64,000 nt of DNA from Bradyrhizobium sp. SZCCHNS1050 (GCF_032484785.1 NZ_JAUETR010000004.1:62001-126000); one strand, 5' to 3'. Positions 28,250-38,305 are shown, counted from the stretch's first letter. Numbers and translations: made by a program. Notes: generated by a model from the letters alone, not told the origin.

Positions 28250-28279
28250 AGACAAACGGCGCGCACCATGTGCGCGCCG
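28250..28279 (-). terminator. Terminator of the gatCAB run
   Basis: A 10-bp GC stem (arms 28257-28266 and 28270-28279) with a 3-base loop, followed on the minus strand by TTTGTCTTGG. It lies 28 bases past the gatB stop. Confidence 0.75.
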
Positions 28280-28306
28280 CTGGAAACGAAGACGGGCGAT
28301 CGTCGT

Positions 28307-29785
28307 TCAGATGCCGAGCTTGCTCTTCAGGAGATCGTTCACCGCCTGCGGGTTGGCCTTGCCGCCCGACGACTTCATCACCTGACCGACGAACCAGCCG
28401 GCGAGCTGCGGCTTGGCCTTCGCCTGCGCGACCTTGTCCGGATTGGCGGCGATGATCTCGTCGACCACCTTCTCGATCGCGCCGAGGTCGGTGACCTGCT
28501 TCATGCCGCGGCTCTCGACCAGCTCGCGGGGGTCGCCGCCCTCGCTCCAGACGATCTCGAACAGGTCCTTGGCGATCTTGCCGGAGATGGTGCCTTCGCC
28601 GATCAGCGCGACGATCGCCGCGAGCTGGGAAGCCGACACCGGCGAGGACGCGATGTCGCGGCCCTCCTTGTTGAGCCGGCCGAACAGCTCGTTGATCACC
28701 CAGTTGGCGGCGAGCTTGCCGTCGCGCGCCCGCTCGGACAGCGCCTCCAGGACGGCCTCGTAGAACGCAGCGCTCTCGCGCTCGGCCACCAGCACGGAGG
28801 CGTCATAGGGCGACAGGCCGAAATCCGCGATGAAGCGCGCCTTCTTCTGGTCCGGCAGCTCCGGCAGCGCAGCCTTCAGCTCGTCGACGAAGGCCTGGCT
28901 GAATTCGAGCGGCAGCAGGTCCGGATCCGGGAAGTAACGGTAATCGTGCGCCTCCTCCTTGGAGCGCATCGAGCGCGTCTCGCCCTTGTCGGGATCGAAG
29001 CGGCGGGTTTCCTGCTCGATCACGCCGCCGTCCTCGATGATCTCGATCTGGCGCCGCGCCTCGGCCTCGACCGCCTGGCCGATGAAATTGATCGAGTTGA
29101 TGTTCTTGATCTCGCAGCGGGTGCCGAGCGGGCCGCCGGGCTTGCGCACGGAGACGTTGACGTCGGCGCGCAGGGATCCCTTTTCCATGTCGCCGTCGCA
29201 GGTGCCGAGATAGCGCATGATCGACCGCAGCTTGGTGACGTAGGCCTTGGCCTGCTCGGCATCGCGGATATCCGGCTTGGAGACGATCTCCATCAGCGCC
29301 ACGCCGCAGCGGTTGAAGTCGATATAGGACAGCGACGGCGACTGGTCGTGCAGCATCTTCCCGGGATCCTGCTCGATGTGCAGGCGCTCGATGCCAACAG
29401 TGGCGGTCTTGCCGCCGTCGAGCTCGACCGTGACCTCGCCCTCGCCCACGATCGGGTCCTTGTACTGGCTGATCTGGTAGCCCTGCGGCAGGTCGGGATA
29501 GAAATAGTTCTTGCGGTCGAACACCGAGCGCAGGTTGATCTTGGCGTTCAGACCAAGCCCGGTGCGCACGGCCTGGCGCACGCACTCCTCGTTGATGACC
29601 GGCAGCATGCCCGGCATCGCCACGTCGACCAGCGAGACATGGCTGTTGGGATCGCCGCCGAACGCGGTCGAGGCGCCCGAGAACAGCTTCGACTTCGAGG
29701 TGACCTGGGCGTGGATCTCCATGCCGATCACGACCTCCCAGTCGCCGGTGGCGCCCTTCATCAGCTTGCCGCTGGTTGCCGTCAT
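28307..29785 (-). CDS. gatB: Asp-tRNA(Asn)/Glu-tRNA(Gln) amidotransferase subunit B
   Basis: 492 residues. GatB binds mischarged tRNA and phosphorylates the Glu/Asp moiety before amidation. The start [11 protein letters not shown] follows GGGGAG. Family blocks: [46 protein letters not shown], and [12 protein letters not shown]. The C-terminal YqeY-like tail domain runs from about residue 340. It lies 5 bases downstream of a small TPR-like gene and is last in the run. Confidence 0.96.
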   Translation of the reverse strand: MTATSGKLMKGATGDWEVVIGMEIHAQVTSKSKLFSGASTAFGGDPNSHVSLVDVAMPGMLPVINEECVRQAVRTGLGLNAKINLRSVFDRKNYFYPDLPQGYQISQYKDPIVGEGEVTVELDGGKTATVGIERLHIEQDPGKMLHDQSPSLSYIDFNRCGVALMEIVSKPDIRDAEQAKAYVTKLRSIMRYLGTCDGDMEKGSLRADVNVSVRKPGGPLGTRCEIKNINSINFIGQAVEAEARRQIEIIEDGGVIEQETRRFDPDKGETRSMRSKEEAHDYRYFPDPDLLPLEFSQAFVDELKAALPELPDQKKARFIADFGLSPYDASVLVAERESAAFYEAVLEALSERARDGKLAANWVINELFGRLNKEGRDIASSPVSASQLAAIVALIGEGTISGKIAKDLFEIVWSEGGDPRELVESRGMKQVTDLGAIEKVVDEIIAANPDKVAQAKAKPQLAGWFVGQVMKSSGGKANPQAVNDLLKSKLGI

Positions 29786-29790
29786 GGCCC

Positions 29791-30087
29791 TCAACTCCCC
29801 ATCAGCGCGGAGACGATCCGCTCAAATTCGATATCCAATGCATCCTTGGCGACGGGCTGCCCGGCCTGCCGATACCAATAGGCGGCATTGCCGAGATCGC
29901 CTTCGACGCGATGCAGATGCGCGTGCGCCCACGCCGCGTCGCGGCCGGTCTCGTCCTGAATGATCTTGTGCGCCCGGTCCCAGTCGCCCTTCGCCAGCCA
30001 CCACAGGCCGGTGAGCACCGGCGTCAGGCCGGCCGCGGGCGCGTCGCCCGCGAGGCTCGTCTTGAACCCGGCGACGCTTACCACCAC
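29791..30087 (-). CDS. Small TPR-like protein between gatA and gatB
   Basis: 98 residues from a GTG that overlaps the gatA stop; a second GTG at 30084 is equally possible. After residue 25 the sequence is helical and repeat-like: [20 protein letters not shown] and [20 protein letters not shown] resemble TPR/Sel1 helices with G-D turns. It ends 5 bases before gatB. Codon bias (GC-rich third positions) looks coding throughout. No named function. Threading between amidotransferase subunits suggests co-expression with them. Confidence 0.72.
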   Translation of the reverse strand: MVVSVAGFKTSLAGDAPAAGLTPVLTGLWWLAKGDWDRAHKIIQDETGRDAAWAHAHLHRVEGDLGNAAYWYRQAGQPVAKDALDIEFERIVSALMGS

Positions 30088-31553
30088 CGGACCGGCGTGA
30101 AGCGTCCCGCCGCCTGCTCGATGACCTCGCCGAGCGAGAACAGCGTCTCCTCGTCGAACGGACGGCCGATCAGTTGCAGCCCGAGCGGCAGCCCCTGTCC
30201 GTCCTTGCCGGCCGGCACCGCGATGCCCGGCAGGCCCGCCATGTTCACCGTCACCGTGAAGATGTCGTTGAGATACATCTCGACCGGATCGGCGCCGCCC
30301 TTCTCGCCGATGCCGAACGCGGCCGACGGCGTCGCCGGCGTCAGGATCGCGTTCACGCCCCTCGCAAAGCAGTCCTCGAAATCCTTCTTGATGAGGGTGC
30401 GGACCTTCTGCGCCCGGATGTAATAGGCGTCGTAATAGCCGGCCGACAGCACATAGGTCCCGATCATGACGCGGCGCCGCACCTCGGGCCCGAAACCTTC
30501 GGCGCGGGTGTTCTCGTACAGCTCGCCGATCGACTTGCCGGGCACGCGCAGGCCGTAGCGGACGCCGTCGTAGCGGGCGAGGTTGGAGGACGCCTCCGCC
30601 GGCGCCACGATGTAATAGGCCGGCAGAGCGTATTTGGTGTGCGGCAGCGACACCTCGACGGTTTCTGCGCCGGCGGCTTCCAGCCACTTGCGACCCTCAC
30701 TCCAGAGCTTCTCGATTTCGGCCGGCATGCCGTCGAGCCGATACTCCTTGGGAATGCCGATCTTCATGCCCTTCACGGACTTCCCGATCGCAGCCTCGTA
30801 GTCCGGCACGGGGATGTCGACCGAGGTCGTGTCCTTCGGGTCGTGGCCGGCCATCGAGCGCAGCAGGATGGCCGCATCGCGGGTCGAGCGCGCGATCGGC
30901 CCGGCCTGGTCGAGCGAGGAAGCGAAGGCGACGACGCCCCAGCGCGAGCAGCGGCCATAGGTCGGCTTGATGCCGACGGTGGCGGTGAACGCGGCCGGCT
31001 GGCGGATCGAGCCGCCGGTATCGGTTGCGGTCGCGCCCATGCAGAGCAGCGCCGCCACCGCCGACGCCGAGCCGCCGGACGAGCCGCCCGGCACCAGCGT
31101 GGTGTTGGAGCCCTCGCGGCGCCAGGGGTTGCCGACCGGGCCGAAGTACGAGGTCTCGTTCGACGAGCCCATCGCGAACTCGTCATTGTTGAGCTTGCCG
31201 AGCATCACCGCGCCATCGCGCCAGAGCTGCGAGGTCACTGTCGACTCGTAGGTCGGCACGAAATTACCGAGGATCTTCGAGCAGGCCGTGGTGCGGACGT
31301 CCTTGGTCGCGAACAGGTCCTTGATCCCGAGCGGAATGCCGGCCAGCGGCCCACCCTCGCCTCTATTGATCTTGGCGTCGGCGTCGCGCGCCATCGCGCG
31401 CGCCTGGTCCGGCGTCTCCATCACGAAGGCATTGAGCGCCCGCGCCTCCTCGATCGCCTTGAGATGGGCGTCGGTGAGTTCCAGCGACGTGAAGGTCTTG
31501 CTCGCGAGACCCTTGCGGGCCTCGGCGAGCGTCAGGGACGTCAAATCGGTCAT
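30078..31553 (-). CDS. gatA: Asp-tRNA(Asn)/Glu-tRNA(Gln) amidotransferase subunit A
   Basis: 491 residues. GatA is the glutaminase subunit that releases ammonia for transamidation. The amidase-signature triad is visible: Lys in [10 protein letters not shown] (about residue 78), cis-Ser in [11 protein letters not shown], and the nucleophile Ser in [11 protein letters not shown]. The start overlaps the stop of the 78-residue gene (ATGA), and its own stop is overlapped by the TPR-like gene. Confidence 0.97.
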   Translation of the reverse strand: MTDLTSLTLAEARKGLASKTFTSLELTDAHLKAIEEARALNAFVMETPDQARAMARDADAKINRGEGGPLAGIPLGIKDLFATKDVRTTACSKILGNFVPTYESTVTSQLWRDGAVMLGKLNNDEFAMGSSNETSYFGPVGNPWRREGSNTTLVPGGSSGGSASAVAALLCMGATATDTGGSIRQPAAFTATVGIKPTYGRCSRWGVVAFASSLDQAGPIARSTRDAAILLRSMAGHDPKDTTSVDIPVPDYEAAIGKSVKGMKIGIPKEYRLDGMPAEIEKLWSEGRKWLEAAGAETVEVSLPHTKYALPAYYIVAPAEASSNLARYDGVRYGLRVPGKSIGELYENTRAEGFGPEVRRRVMIGTYVLSAGYYDAYYIRAQKVRTLIKKDFEDCFARGVNAILTPATPSAAFGIGEKGGADPVEMYLNDIFTVTVNMAGLPGIAVPAGKDGQGLPLGLQLIGRPFDEETLFSLGEVIEQAAGRFTPVRWW

Positions 31554-31786
31554 TTGTTGATCGGGCTGCAGAAGAAAGGGGAAAGCGTCTTGTCGTCGGC
31601 CGCGTCGTCCGCGAAGAACTTGTTCTTCGCAGGGGGGGCTTTCTTGGTATTGGCGGCCGCTTCGAGCTGGTCGAGGATCTCGTTGACGGTCTTGTCCGGA
31701 TCGGCGGCCTTGCCCTGCCGCTCCATGGCGTCGAGATAGTCCATATAGGCCTTGTAGGCCGCTTCATCGTCGCAGAGCAGGCACAT
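31550..31786 (-). CDS. Conserved-looking 78-residue CxxC protein between gatC and gatA
   Basis: [21 protein letters not shown] opens with a CxxC pair, followed by acidic helices and a Lys/Pro/Asp-rich tail ([19 protein letters not shown]) with a further Cys. Its stop overlaps the gatA ATG, which argues for real translation. The CxxC could bind a metal or form a disulfide. I do not know a function. Confidence 0.75.
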   Translation of the reverse strand: MCLLCDDEAAYKAYMDYLDAMERQGKAADPDKTVNEILDQLEAAANTKKAPPAKNKFFADDAADDKTLSPFFCSPINK

Positions 31787-31850
31787 GGCGTTGGCTCGCT
31801 TGTCGGTTTGAAGGAGCGGATCACGCGCGATAAGCGCGGACCTGCCCTGG

Positions 31851-32138
31851 CTATTCCACGACCTTCGGCACGAGAAAGAAGTTGTTCTCGGTCATGGGCG
31901 CGTTCTTGACGATGTCGTCGGCGATCTCGCCGTCAGTGACGACGTCCTGGCGCTTCTTCATCGCCATCGGTGTCACCGAGGTCATCGGCTCGACGCCCTC
32001 GACATTGACCTCCGACAGTTGCTCGACGAAGTTAAGCATCGCATTGAGCTCGCCCTGCAGATGCGGGACCTCGGCGTCAGTGACAGCGATCCGCGCCAAT
32101 TGCGCGATCCGGCGGACGGTGGCGGCATCGACCGACAT
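31851..32138 (-). CDS. gatC: Asp-tRNA(Asn)/Glu-tRNA(Gln) amidotransferase subunit C
   Basis: 95 residues. GatC wraps around the A-B interface and stabilises the complex. Start [19 protein letters not shown], then [20 protein letters not shown] and the C-terminal [14 protein letters not shown], are all typical. It is the promoter-proximal gene of the five-gene run. Confidence 0.95.
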   Translation of the reverse strand: MSVDAATVRRIAQLARIAVTDAEVPHLQGELNAMLNFVEQLSEVNVEGVEPMTSVTPMAMKKRQDVVTDGEIADDIVKNAPMTENNFFLVPKVVE

Positions 32139-32245
32139 TATATAGGGCCTCACGGGACAAGGTGAACCCGCCCTATAGCAGAGCCCGCTTTCGCGCCGCA
32201 ACCGGCAGCCTCCGGACTTTCTGGGGCAGCGCCCTGCCCGCAGCG

Positions 32246-33322
32246 TCAGCCCGCCATCCGCCGCAAGCGCGCCTGGGCCTGTTCGGCCAGTGTCCGCGTC
32301 AATTCGGCGGCCGGTAGCGCGCGCCCGAGCGGCAGCGCCTGCCCGGCCCAGAGATTGGTGAAATCGACCCTTCCCTGCTTCTCCGCGGCGGCCTTGAGCG
32401 GACCGAGCGCGGTGGCGGCATGCGGAAACGCCGGCGCATCCGGCGAGATCGGCCCGACCTCGCGCATCACCCGGTTGGCGACGCCGCGGGCGAGCCGGCC
32501 GGTCATCACGTTGGTGATGACGGTGGATTCGTCGTCGGCGGCGGCAAGCGCGGCGCGGGCCATCGCGCTGACCTTGGACTCGGGGCAGCGCAGAAACGCG
32601 CTGCCGATCTGCACGCCGCTCGCGCCGAGCGCGAACGCCGCGGCGATGCCGCGCGCATCGGCGATGCCGCCGGCGGCGATGACAGGCAGCTTCACCGCAT
32701 CCACGATCTGCGGCACCAGCGCGAACGTACCGACCTGCTCGGCAAGCTTGTCGGTCAGGAACATGCCGCGATGACCGCCCGCCTCCGCACCTTGCGCGAT
32801 GATGACGTCGACGCCGTTCCGCTCCAGCCACACCGCCTCCCGCACCACGGTCGCGGACGCCATCACGACCGCGCCTGTCGCCTTCACGCGCGCCAACAGC
32901 GACGGCTCAGGCAGGCCGAAATGGAAGCTGATGACCTCCGGCCCCAGTTCCTCGACGACGGCGCACATCGCGGCATCGAACGGAGCGCGGTTCGCGGCCG
33001 TCACCGGAGCCGCCGGATCCACGCCATACTCCTGGTAATAGGCGCCGAGCCTCTGCTTCCATGCGGCCTCACGTGCCGCATCGGCCTCGACCGGCGTGTG
33101 GCAGAAGAAGTTCACGTTGATCGGCGCCGACACGCGCTGGCGGATGATGTTGACCTGCTCACGCGCCTTGTCCGCGGAGAGCATGGCGCAGGGCAGCGAG
33201 CCGAGCCCCCCGCCTTGCGCCACCGCGATGACGAGATCGGCATCCATCACGCCGGCCATCGGCGCGAGCACGATCGGGTGCTCGGTCTTGACGAGATCCA
33301 GGAAGCGGCGGTCGGGCCACAT
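32246..33322 (-). CDS. Nitronate monooxygenase family protein 1
   Basis: 358 residues. An FMN-dependent TIM barrel of the nitronate monooxygenase / 2-nitropropane dioxygenase family. Seen: [32 protein letters not shown] (the His is the usual catalytic base), [20 protein letters not shown] and [18 protein letters not shown] precedes the ATG. The gene follows the second paralogue by 9 bases, so the two form an operon. True substrates of such paralogues are seldom known. Confidence 0.88.
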   Translation of the reverse strand: MWPDRRFLDLVKTEHPIVLAPMAGVMDADLVIAVAQGGGLGSLPCAMLSADKAREQVNIIRQRVSAPINVNFFCHTPVEADAAREAAWKQRLGAYYQEYGVDPAAPVTAANRAPFDAAMCAVVEELGPEVISFHFGLPEPSLLARVKATGAVVMASATVVREAVWLERNGVDVIIAQGAEAGGHRGMFLTDKLAEQVGTFALVPQIVDAVKLPVIAAGGIADARGIAAAFALGASGVQIGSAFLRCPESKVSAMARAALAAADDESTVITNVMTGRLARGVANRVMREVGPISPDAPAFPHAATALGPLKAAAEKQGRVDFTNLWAGQALPLGRALPAAELTRTLAEQAQARLRRMAG

Positions 33323-33331
33323 GGGCTGCTC

Positions 33332-34318
33332 CTATTGCTTGGCGAAGACGGCGGACGAGTTGCGCCGCCCTTGCAGGATCTGCGCGGCCTCATCGACGAT
33401 GCGCGCGACGATCTCGGCGGCCGGCGGGATATCATGGATCAGGCCGACGGCCTCGCCGGCAATGACGGCGGCGATGTCGAAATTGCCTTCGGTCCGTGCC
33501 TTCACATAGTCCGCCGACACGTTCTCGACCTGCTGCAGCAGCTCGACCTCGCGCCGCTTCCAGCGGCGCGCATGGTCGTTGACCAGGCAGCGTCCGGTAA
33601 ACGGCGCCGGCCAGACATTGTTGCGGGACAGGTCGAAGATGATGCCGCGCACGGTATCGCCGGCTTTCGCCGCGCAGATGCGCCGCTTGGCCTCGTCGGC
33701 ACCGGCAGCCTCACGGCTGGCATAGAAGCGCGTGCCGAGCAGCACGCCATCCGCCCCCAGCATCAGCATCGCAGCAAGGCCGCGGCCATCGGCAAGGCCG
33801 CCGGCCGCCGCCACCGGCACTCGCCCCGCGGCGAGGTCGACGATCGCCGGCACGATGTCGAGCGTGGTCCGCGACGCGCCATGGCCGCCCGCCTCGGTTC
33901 CTTGTGCAACCAGGATGTCGGCACCCGCCGCGATCGCCTGCTCTGCCATCGCCTCGTCCTGTACCTGGCAGATCAGCAACGCACCGGCCCGCTTGATTGC
34001 CGGCGCGAACCGCGCGGGATCGCCGAATGACAGCATGATCGCCGCGGGCCTCGCGGCGAGCGCCACGTCGAGCAGATCGGGCTGCTTCGCCAGCGACCAG
34101 GTGATGAAGCCGATGCCGAACGGCGCATGCAGGCCTTCAAGCCTTGCGGTCTCTTGCGCGAGCCAGGTTCGGTTGCCATAGCCGCCACCGAGAATACCGA
34201 ATCCCCCGGCGTCGCTGACCGCGCGCACGAGGCGCGCATCGGCAATCAGATCCATCGGCGCCAGCAGGATCGGCTGGCTGATGCCGAGCTTCTCCGTCAA
34301 CGCCGTCCGCAGTGCCAT
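33332..34318 (-). CDS. Nitronate monooxygenase family protein 2
   Basis: 328 residues. Same fold as the downstream paralogue: PILLAPMDLIADARLVRAVS, QGTEAGGHGASRTTLD with the catalytic His, AAGGLADGRGLAAMLMLGADG and GTRFYASREA. GAGGAG precedes the ATG. It is first in a two-gene operon divergent from a LysR regulator, which probably controls it. Confidence 0.88.
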   Translation of the reverse strand: MALRTALTEKLGISQPILLAPMDLIADARLVRAVSDAGGFGILGGGYGNRTWLAQETARLEGLHAPFGIGFITWSLAKQPDLLDVALAARPAAIMLSFGDPARFAPAIKRAGALLICQVQDEAMAEQAIAAGADILVAQGTEAGGHGASRTTLDIVPAIVDLAAGRVPVAAAGGLADGRGLAAMLMLGADGVLLGTRFYASREAAGADEAKRRICAAKAGDTVRGIIFDLSRNNVWPAPFTGRCLVNDHARRWKRREVELLQQVENVSADYVKARTEGNFDIAAVIAGEAVGLIHDIPPAAEIVARIVDEAAQILQGRRNSSAVFAKQ

Positions 34319-34366
34319 GAAAGTCTCCTCAACTCTGGACGGCGACTTTAGGCGCGGCTAGCATTC

Positions 34367-34387
34367 TCTCAAAATGAATACTTGAGA
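34367..34387. promoter_or_regulatory. Candidate LysR operator
   Basis: The inverted repeat TCTCAA-N9-TTGAGA lies between the divergent nitronate monooxygenase and LysR genes, 35 bases before the LysR start and 49 before the other. Size and position fit a LysR recognition site. Confidence 0.6.
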
Positions 34388-34421
34388 ACTCTGCCATCGC
34401 AGATTCAAAACGGAGATCGGC

Positions 34422-35312
34422 GTGGAACTGAGCGACCTCGAAACCTTTGCAGCCGTGGCGCGCAGCGGCGGCATCACCCGCGCTGCTGAGGCCCTCAACA
34501 CGGTGCAGTCCAACGTGACCCAGCGGATCAAGGCGCTGGAAGGCGAGATCGGCACCGCACTGTTCGAGCGGCACAGCCGCGGCATGACCCTGACCCATGC
34601 CGGGCTGCGACTTCTGCCTTACGCCGACCGGATGGCGGCGCTGTCGCGCGAAGCGCTGCTCGCCGCGCGCGATGATGGCGAGCCGAGAGGACCGCTGACG
34701 ATCGGCTCGATGGAGACGACCGCCGCCGTGCGCCTGCCGACGCTGCTCGCGGATTTTCATCGGCGCTTCCCGGCTGTCGCCCTCGGTCTGCGCACGGCGC
34801 CAACCGCCGAGCTCGTGGCCGCCGTACTCGACGGGACGCTCGAGGGCGCTTTCGTGGCCGGCCCGATCGAACATCCCGAGCTCTCGGGTATCATCGCCTT
34901 CGAGGAAGAGCTGGTGCTGGTGACGGCCCGGCGCTTTGAAAGCCTGTCAGCCTTGCGTGCGGCCACGGCTGCCTCCGGCCCGACGGCGCTGGTGTTCAGG
35001 GCCGGCTGCACCTACCGGCAGCGGCTGGAGCAGGTCTTCAACGATTTCGGCTGGCCCGCGGCCGCGCGCATCGAGCTCGGTACGCTCGACGGCATGATCG
35101 GCTGCGTCGCCGCTGGCATGGGCGTCGCGCTGCTGCCACGCGCTGTGGTGACGCGAAACGAGATGATCGGCAGCGTCAGCCTGCACACGCTCGATCCAAG
35201 TCATGGACGCGTCGAAACCCTGTTCATCCACCGCCGCGCGGCGCATCGCAGCAGCGGCCTCTCGGCCTTCATGGCCGGACTCGCCGGCCGGGACCACGAC
35301 ATCGCAGCCTGA
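34422..35312 (+). CDS. LysR-family transcriptional regulator
   Basis: 296 residues, GTG start with GGAG upstream. The N-terminal winged helix is MELSDLETFAAVARSGGITR then AAEALNTVQSNVTQRIKALE. The C-terminal substrate-binding domain starts near residue 90 (PLTIGSMETTAAVRLPTLLA). Divergent placement and the inverted repeat at 34367-34387 point to control of the nitronate monooxygenase operon and of itself. Confidence 0.92.
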   Translation: MELSDLETFAAVARSGGITRAAEALNTVQSNVTQRIKALEGEIGTALFERHSRGMTLTHAGLRLLPYADRMAALSREALLAARDDGEPRGPLTIGSMETTAAVRLPTLLADFHRRFPAVALGLRTAPTAELVAAVLDGTLEGAFVAGPIEHPELSGIIAFEEELVLVTARRFESLSALRAATAASGPTALVFRAGCTYRQRLEQVFNDFGWPAAARIELGTLDGMIGCVAAGMGVALLPRAVVTRNEMIGSVSLHTLDPSHGRVETLFIHRRAAHRSSGLSAFMAGLAGRDHDIAA

Positions 35313-35540
35313 CGCGATTCATTCAAAGATTGTGCTGAGCATCGCCAGCGAACGGCGCATTCCATTGCGCGAAATGACGTTTTCGCGCAGGGAAAAACAG
35401 CCATTTCGACCGATGCGACTTTCGGGCGCTGTGCAGCGCACGCGCGCGAAATAGCTTTGTCTGGCCATCCTCTACTACGTTAGGATGCAGCGCTGGCCAG
35501 CGCGAAACAGAACAAACGTCAACATGTCGGAGGAAATGCG

Positions 35541-36488
35541 ATGCGCAACGCGTTCGTGTTGTGCTGCTCGATTGCCATGATGGGTGCGATCGGGACGGCG
35601 AATGCCCAGGACAAGACCCCGGATTGGACGAAATCGAAATGGGGCCCACAGGACGAGATCGGCGCGGCCAACTACATCACGCCGGAGCTCGTGGTCAAAG
35701 CCGCCTCGCTGGTGAAGACCGGCAAGACCTACCCGCTCGGCATGATCGTCGATTCCAAGACGCCGGCCTATCCGCCGCGTTCGTTCAAGATCACCGTGGT
35801 GCAGCCGGGCCAGGCCGGAATTCCCGGCCTCGGCCCGAACAAGGCGACCTACAATGACGACATCGTCGAAGGCTGGGTCGGCGTCGGCAGCCAGATCGAC
35901 GGGCTCGGCCATCTCGGCATCGAGCACGTCTATTACAACGGCAACAAGCTGCTCGACTTCGCCGATCCGACCGGCCTGAAGAAGCTCGGCATCGAGAAGG
36001 TGCCGCCATTGGTGGCGCGCGGCGTGCTGCTCGACATGGCGGCTTATTACAACACCGACGTGGTCAAGGAAGGCACCGCGTTCAACGTCAAGGAGATCGA
36101 GGAAGCTGCCAAGAAGCAGGGCGTCGAGATCCGCCAGGGCGACATCGTGATCTTCCACACCGGCTGGCTTGGTTTGATCGGCAAGGACGATAAGCGTTAC
36201 GGCGCCGGCGAGCCCGGTCTCGGCGTCGAGGGCGCCAAATACCTGACCTCGAAGGGCGTGGTCGCGGTCGGGGCCGACAACTGGGCGGTGGAGGCGATCC
36301 CGTTCGAGTCGCCGAACCTGTTCGAGGTGCACCAGATCCTGCTCGCCATGAACGGGACCTACATCCTGGAGAACATGAACACGGCCGACCTCGCCAAGGA
36401 CAAGGGCTACGAGTTCCTGTTCGTGCTGGGTCAGCCGCGCTGGCGCGGCGGCGTCCAGGGCATGATCAACCCGATCGCGATCCGTTAA
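35541..36488 (+). CDS. Secreted cyclase-family (kynurenine formamidase-like) protein
   Basis: 315 residues, preceded by CGGAGGAAAT. Signal peptide residues 1-22 (ANA/QDK), so it is probably periplasmic. The fold is the PF04199 cyclase family. The canonical metal motif HxGTHxDxxxH appears here as GVGSQIDGLGHLG: the first two His are replaced (Gly and Gln) while Asp and the last His remain. Later blocks GDIVIFHTGW and VGADNWAVEAIP are family-typical. Substrate unknown. Confidence 0.8.
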   Translation: MRNAFVLCCSIAMMGAIGTANAQDKTPDWTKSKWGPQDEIGAANYITPELVVKAASLVKTGKTYPLGMIVDSKTPAYPPRSFKITVVQPGQAGIPGLGPNKATYNDDIVEGWVGVGSQIDGLGHLGIEHVYYNGNKLLDFADPTGLKKLGIEKVPPLVARGVLLDMAAYYNTDVVKEGTAFNVKEIEEAAKKQGVEIRQGDIVIFHTGWLGLIGKDDKRYGAGEPGLGVEGAKYLTSKGVVAVGADNWAVEAIPFESPNLFEVHQILLAMNGTYILENMNTADLAKDKGYEFLFVLGQPRWRGGVQGMINPIAIR

Positions 36489-36499
36489 GCTCCGCCGAT

Positions 36500-36543
36500 C
36501 TCCTCGTGAGGGCATCCCGGGAGCGCCGCGTCCTCACGAGGAG
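36500..36543 (+). terminator. Long inverted repeat after the cyclase gene
   Basis: Perfect 12-bp arms CTCCTCGTGAGG (36500-36511) and CCTCACGAGGAG (36532-36543) surround a 20-base loop that itself contains CCCGGG. It starts 12 bases after the stop. No T run follows, so termination may be weak or the hairpin may protect the 3' end. Confidence 0.6.
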
Positions 36544-36666
36544 TCTGGAATCGTCCTACGAAAGCAAGCCTTGGACAAGGAGTCCGCCGCAGGCGCGCCT
36601 GGAGCGAGCCGGCCGACACAGACCTGGGATCGGTCGGTCAGTCGACCAAGCCGCCCCTATCGGACG

Positions 36667-37266
36667 TTAATGGAGGTAGGCGAGCAACAAGGCACTCGCC
36701 ATATCTCGCGCACGCGGGGCGAGCGCCGCGTCCGACAATTCGCCCGCAGTCCAGAAGGACAACACGCCGCGGAAACTGAAGGCGAGTTGCTCTGGAAGGC
36801 AGCACAGCGCTTGTTCTCGCCGGCTGGCCGTCAGTCCCTCTCCCTTTCCCAAGGCCAGTGCCCAGAAGGCAGTGGATCGGGAAAGCGTCTGACCGGGCGA
36901 AGCCTGGGCGGCACCCAGCCATCCCATCACGGTCCGGTTCACGTCTGGATTCTCCAACATCACCGCCACCGCCGTATCAATAGCCAATAGCACGCGTGTC
37001 TTCGTATCTCTCGATGGTGGCGCGGCGGTGTACCGCGTCTCCATGGTGTCGATCCGACGTATGGAGAGAGCCTGCATGATCGCCGCCTTGTTGCCAAACT
37101 GATTGAACGGCGTCGCGAAGCTGACCCCCGCCTCAGCGGCAAGGTCTCGCATCGAGAAATCGGCCCTGCCCTGACGGAGAAGCCGCTCTGCCGCATCGAG
37201 GACGTGCCGACGAAGCGGCTCGCCTCTCATGCCAATGGATGAATGTTCGGTCTTGCGAGGTACCAT
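36667..37266 (-). CDS. TetR-family repressor
   Basis: 199 residues. Helix-turn-helix in residues about 18-60: RRHVLDAAERLLRQGRADFS, MRDLAAEAGVSFATPFNQFG, NKAAIMQAL. The C-terminal ligand domain is all-helical and unassigned. It is divergent from a short-chain dehydrogenase and starts 4 bases from a perfect 22-bp palindrome, so it very probably represses itself and the dehydrogenase. An alternative start is MRGEPLRRHVL (37230). Confidence 0.9.
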   Translation of the reverse strand: MVPRKTEHSSIGMRGEPLRRHVLDAAERLLRQGRADFSMRDLAAEAGVSFATPFNQFGNKAAIMQALSIRRIDTMETRYTAAPPSRDTKTRVLLAIDTAVAVMLENPDVNRTVMGWLGAAQASPGQTLSRSTAFWALALGKGEGLTASRREQALCCLPEQLAFSFRGVLSFWTAGELSDAALAPRARDMASALLLAYLH

Positions 37267-37270
37267 GCAA

Positions 37271-37292
37271 TATCTATATCATGATATAGATA
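37271..37292. promoter_or_regulatory. TetR operator: perfect 22-bp palindrome
   Basis: The 11-base half-site TATCTATATCA is followed by its exact reverse complement. It lies between the TetR start (37266) and the dehydrogenase start (37316), where binding would block both promoters. Its AT content stands out against the GC-rich surroundings. Confidence 0.85.
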
Positions 37293-37315
37293 ACCTTGTC
37301 ATGCGGAGTTGTACG

Positions 37316-38158
37316 ATGGCGGCTGCCGAATCGAAGATTTTCCTCGTCACTGGCGTCAGTTCGGGCTTGGGCCGAGCGTTCGCAAAGGGCGCGCTGGCCG
37401 CCGGCCATCGGGTGATCGGGACCGTGCGAAGGGTCGGGGATGCCGAGGCTTTTGCCGCGCTTGCAGCGGGCAAGGCTCATCCTCTCGTGATCGATGTTAC
37501 CGATTTCGATGCAATCCCGGCTGCTGTGGCAGAGGCCGAAAAGCAGATTGGCGCGATCGACGTCCTGGTGAACAATGCCGGCTACGGTCACGAGGGCACG
37601 CTGGAGGAGTCCTCGCTCGACGATCTGCAGCGGCAGTTCGCCGCCAACGTGTTCGGCCCTGTCGCGATGATGAAGGCCGTGTTGCCGGGGATGCGCGCGA
37701 GGCGGCGCGGCCATATCGTCAATGTGACATCCATGGGCGGCTTCATTACCATGCCCGGGATCAGCTTCTATTGCGGCAGCAAGTTCGCGCTGGAGGGCAT
37801 CTCGGAGTCGCTCGGCAAGGAAGTGGCCCCCTTCGGCATCCGCGTCATTGCGCTTGCGCCCGGTCAGTTTCGTACCGATTGGGCGGGACGGTCCATGGAT
37901 CGCACGCCGCGCAGCATTTCCGACTACGACGCCGTCATGGATCCGATTCGCGCCGCCCGATTGGCCAAGAGCGGAAACCAACCCGGCGATCCCGCGAAGG
38001 CCGCACAGGCATTGCTCGCCCTCGTGGAAGCCGAAAAACCGCCTGTGCGGCTGTTCCTCGGTGAGGACGCGCTGGCCCTGGTCGAGCAGAAGATCGAGGG
38101 CATGAAAGCCGAAGTGAGTGCCTGGAACAAGCTCTCGCGCTCCACCAGCTTCGCTTGA
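37316..38158 (+). CDS. Short-chain dehydrogenase/reductase
   Basis: 280 residues from MAAAESKIFLV, chosen because GCGGAG precedes it and the cofactor fold starts there. Rossmann motif TGVSSGLGRAFA, then NNAGYGHEG, the active-site Ser in VNVTSMGG, and the YxxxK pair in FYCGSKFALEG. NAD(P)-dependent oxidoreductase; substrate unknown. It is the likely regulated target of the divergent TetR protein. Confidence 0.9.
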   Translation: MAAAESKIFLVTGVSSGLGRAFAKGALAAGHRVIGTVRRVGDAEAFAALAAGKAHPLVIDVTDFDAIPAAVAEAEKQIGAIDVLVNNAGYGHEGTLEESSLDDLQRQFAANVFGPVAMMKAVLPGMRARRRGHIVNVTSMGGFITMPGISFYCGSKFALEGISESLGKEVAPFGIRVIALAPGQFRTDWAGRSMDRTPRSISDYDAVMDPIRAARLAKSGNQPGDPAKAAQALLALVEAEKPPVRLFLGEDALALVEQKIEGMKAEVSAWNKLSRSTSFA

Positions 38159-38305
38159 TGATCCAAAGCCGGCGCATCCGGGAAAGACTGCAACGCTCGA
38201 CATCTGGGCCGGTCGACTCGCGTGCGCGAGCTTCATCGGGGCGGCGAAGCGATGCACGTCCTCACCTGCTGGCCCGCCACGCACCTGCGTGTTAAGCGCA
38301 TTGCC

